Of a stretch of 64,000 nucleotides of DNA, positions 62,703 through 64,000 are shown piece by piece; the first letter of the stretch is position 1; every line of letters starts with the position of its first letter. This stretch comes from Betaproteobacteria bacterium UBA5216 (GTDB lineage Bacteria > Pseudomonadota > Gammaproteobacteria > Burkholderiales > SG8-41): assembly GCA_002412495.1 (NCBI GenBank), contig DHVE01000104.1, positions 29,937 through 93,936 on the forward strand. Direction: 5' to 3'. A program made the position numbers and the translations under genes. Below the pieces are notes generated by a model. The model had not been told where the DNA came from and ran no database searches. It saw only the letters and a list, made by a program, of their open reading frames with translations.

Positions 62703-63683
62703 TCACTCCGGCTTGATATTAGCCCCACGTACAATCTTGCCCCACTTGTCGGTTTCGGATTTGACGTAGGCGCCGAAATCCGCCGGTGTGTTGGCGCGTA
62801 TTTGCACGCTGAGTGACGCCATACGTTCGATAACCGTCGGGGCGCGGATGGCGGCGTTTAGGCCTGCGTTGAGGCGCTCGATGATGGCGCGCGGCGTGTT
62901 GGCCGGCGCAAACACGCCGTTCCATTCATAGGCTTCGTAACCGGGCAGCGTGTCCGCCATCGGCGGAATATCCGGCAGCGCCGCAAGGCGGCCGCGGCCG
63001 GTGTGTGCGATGGATCGTATGGTGCCGGCCTTGACGTGGCCGGTGGATGCGGCGGCGTTACTGAAGTAAAACTTGGTGTGACCACCCGCCACGTCGATCA
63101 GCGCGGGCGCGCCACCCTTGTAAGGGATGTGATTCAACGCTATGCCTGCGCTGACCTTGAACAATTCGAGCGCCATGTGCTGCACGCTGCCGGTGCCCGA
63201 GGATGCCCAGTTGAGACCTTCTTTGGTTGCCTTGGCCAGCGCAATCAGCTCGGGCACCGTGTTGGCTTTGATCGACGGGTGCATCACCAGCAGATTCGGC
63301 ACGGTGCCCGCCAGAAAGACCGGATCGAAATCACGCACTGAATGGTAGGGCAGCGCGGGAAACATCGCCGGGTTGATGGAATGCCCAGTCGCGTCGTGCA
63401 AAATCACGTAGCCATCGTTGGATGCTTTCGCGACCAGGGCCGCGCCTATGGTGCCGGATGCGCCCCCGCGATTGTCGATAATGAATTGATGACCGAAATC
63501 CTCGCTGAGTTTGGTGAACAGCACGCGCGAAATGGTATCCGCGCCGCCGCCGGGTGGGAACGGTACCACCACGCGCACCGACTTTACGGGATAGTCAGCG
63601 GCTGTTGCGGGCACTGTCGCCGCGAACAGCGCGATGAAGAAAGCGTTCAGTCGTAATATCTGCCCGCGAGACAAAAATTTCAT
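62703..63683 (-). CDS. Bug-family (TctC) solute-binding receptor
   Basis: A 326-residue receptor: signal core LRLNAFFIALFAATVPATAA (cleaved near 28) then YPVKSVRVVVPFPPGGGAD with the canonical loop. Others: FIIDNRGGASGTIG, KASNDGYVILHDA, NWASSGTGSVQHMALEL, LNHIPYKGGAPALIDVAGGHT and WGKIVRGANIKPE. It lies 191 bases before the next Bug gene on the same strand and 67 bases after the end of an MFS permease gene. Confidence 0.91.
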   Translation of the reverse strand: MKFLSRGQILRLNAFFIALFAATVPATAADYPVKSVRVVVPFPPGGGADTISRVLFTKLSEDFGHQFIIDNRGGASGTIGAALVAKASNDGYVILHDATGHSINPAMFPALPYHSVRDFDPVFLAGTVPNLLVMHPSIKANTVPELIALAKATKEGLNWASSGTGSVQHMALELFKVSAGIALNHIPYKGGAPALIDVAGGHTKFYFSNAAASTGHVKAGTIRSIAHTGRGRLAALPDIPPMADTLPGYEAYEWNGVFAPANTPRAIIERLNAGLNAAIRAPTVIERMASLSVQIRANTPADFGAYVKSETDKWGKIVRGANIKPE

Positions 63684-63750
63684 GGTGAACCCTCAGGTTG
63701 ATTATTTGTGTGTATGTTCGACTGCCTATATCGATCATCCAGGACGTTAA

Positions 63751-64000
63751 TCAGGCCTTCGCGGCTTTATGTTGTCGAACCAGCAGCACACCCACCACCA
63801 GTGCCGGCAAGCCGCACACCATGAAACCCATGCCATAACTGCCGGTCGTTTCAAGCAGACCCGAGTAGACCAGCGGCAAAGCAAACGAGCCGACCTGACC
63901 GAAGGAAAGTACGCCGCCCGTGACGCTGCCGCTCATGCCTTGCGGCGCGGCGCGCGCGGCTTCGGAGAGCAACACCCCGTGCCACGAAAGCGCCGTGGCG
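63751..64000 (-). CDS. MFS transporter, C-terminal end only
   Basis: The frame is open to the right edge; 82 residues before the stop at 63751-63753 are visible. They include two membrane segments (SFGQVGSFALPLVYSGLLETTG and MGFMVCGLPALVVGVLLV) and the basic tail RQHKAAKA, as at the end of a 12-helix MFS permease. Substrate cannot be told. It is upstream of the Bug gene at 62703 on the same strand. Confidence 0.78.
   Translation of the reverse strand, partial: ATALSWHGVLLSEAARAAPQGMSGSVTGGVLSFGQVGSFALPLVYSGLLETTGSYGMGFMVCGLPALVVGVLLVRQHKAAKA

Overview
The window looks like a stretch of a moderately GC-rich (roughly 60%, by eye) betaproteobacterial chromosome, most likely from a Burkholderiales-type soil or water heterotroph. 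The strongest hint is the set of twelve Bug-type (TctC) periplasmic solute receptors, an expansion typical of Bordetella, Cupriavidus and relatives. They sit among catabolic enzymes: short-chain dehydrogenases (SDRs), alpha/beta hydrolases, aldo-keto reductases, FAD and GMC dehydrogenases, an OYE-type FMN/FeS reductase, and AtuA and CMD proteins. No rRNA, tRNA, CRISPR array or phage was seen.

Layout. 1-9.2 kb: truncated FAD dehydrogenase, SDRs, an alpha/beta hydrolase, a 345-aa UGSC-associated protein, a UGSC selenoprotein, an amidohydrolase, a Bug receptor, a dimeric dUTPase and an RNase D-like exonuclease. 9.2-12.7 kb: an apparent insertion between two copies of the exonuclease 3' end, carrying an OmpA-like lipoprotein and a 673-residue ORF of unknown function. 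12.7-24 kb: a LysR/Bug divergent pair, a hydroxyacid dehydrogenase, two Bug genes, two hydrolases, an aminotransferase, a DUF6279-like lipoprotein, a GlcG/HbpS protein and a Tat-type aldo-keto reductase. 24-34 kb: a thioredoxin-UGA-UGSC-associated reading frame, an HD-like protein, then a signalling cluster (CHASE2 cyclase, FecR, OmpA, HD-GYP) and a second UGSC selenoprotein. 34-41 kb: a second Tat aldo-keto reductase, an MFS permease, galU and a MacAB-like exporter. 41-64 kb: catabolic genes with eight further Bug receptors, a hipA relic, an AtuA pair, a GMC dehydrogenase with its small subunit, and the end of an MFS permease cut by the window edge.

Main discovery. Two reading frames are interrupted by a single in-frame TGA that begins a U-G-S-C motif (TGA at 5378 and 33839). 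In both, a bacterial SECIS hairpin follows whose loop starts with G-U at exactly nucleotides 23-24 counted from the U of UGA, the same place as in E. coli fdhF. I read both as selenocysteine codons. A third frame (24128-25576) joins a CPTC thioredoxin to a paralogue of the 345-aa protein at 3944 across one TGA, again followed by Gly-Ser codons and by a SECIS-like hairpin. This suggests a third selenoprotein and a dispersed Sec-based redox module. The selenocysteine machinery itself (selA, selB, selC, selD) is not in the window.
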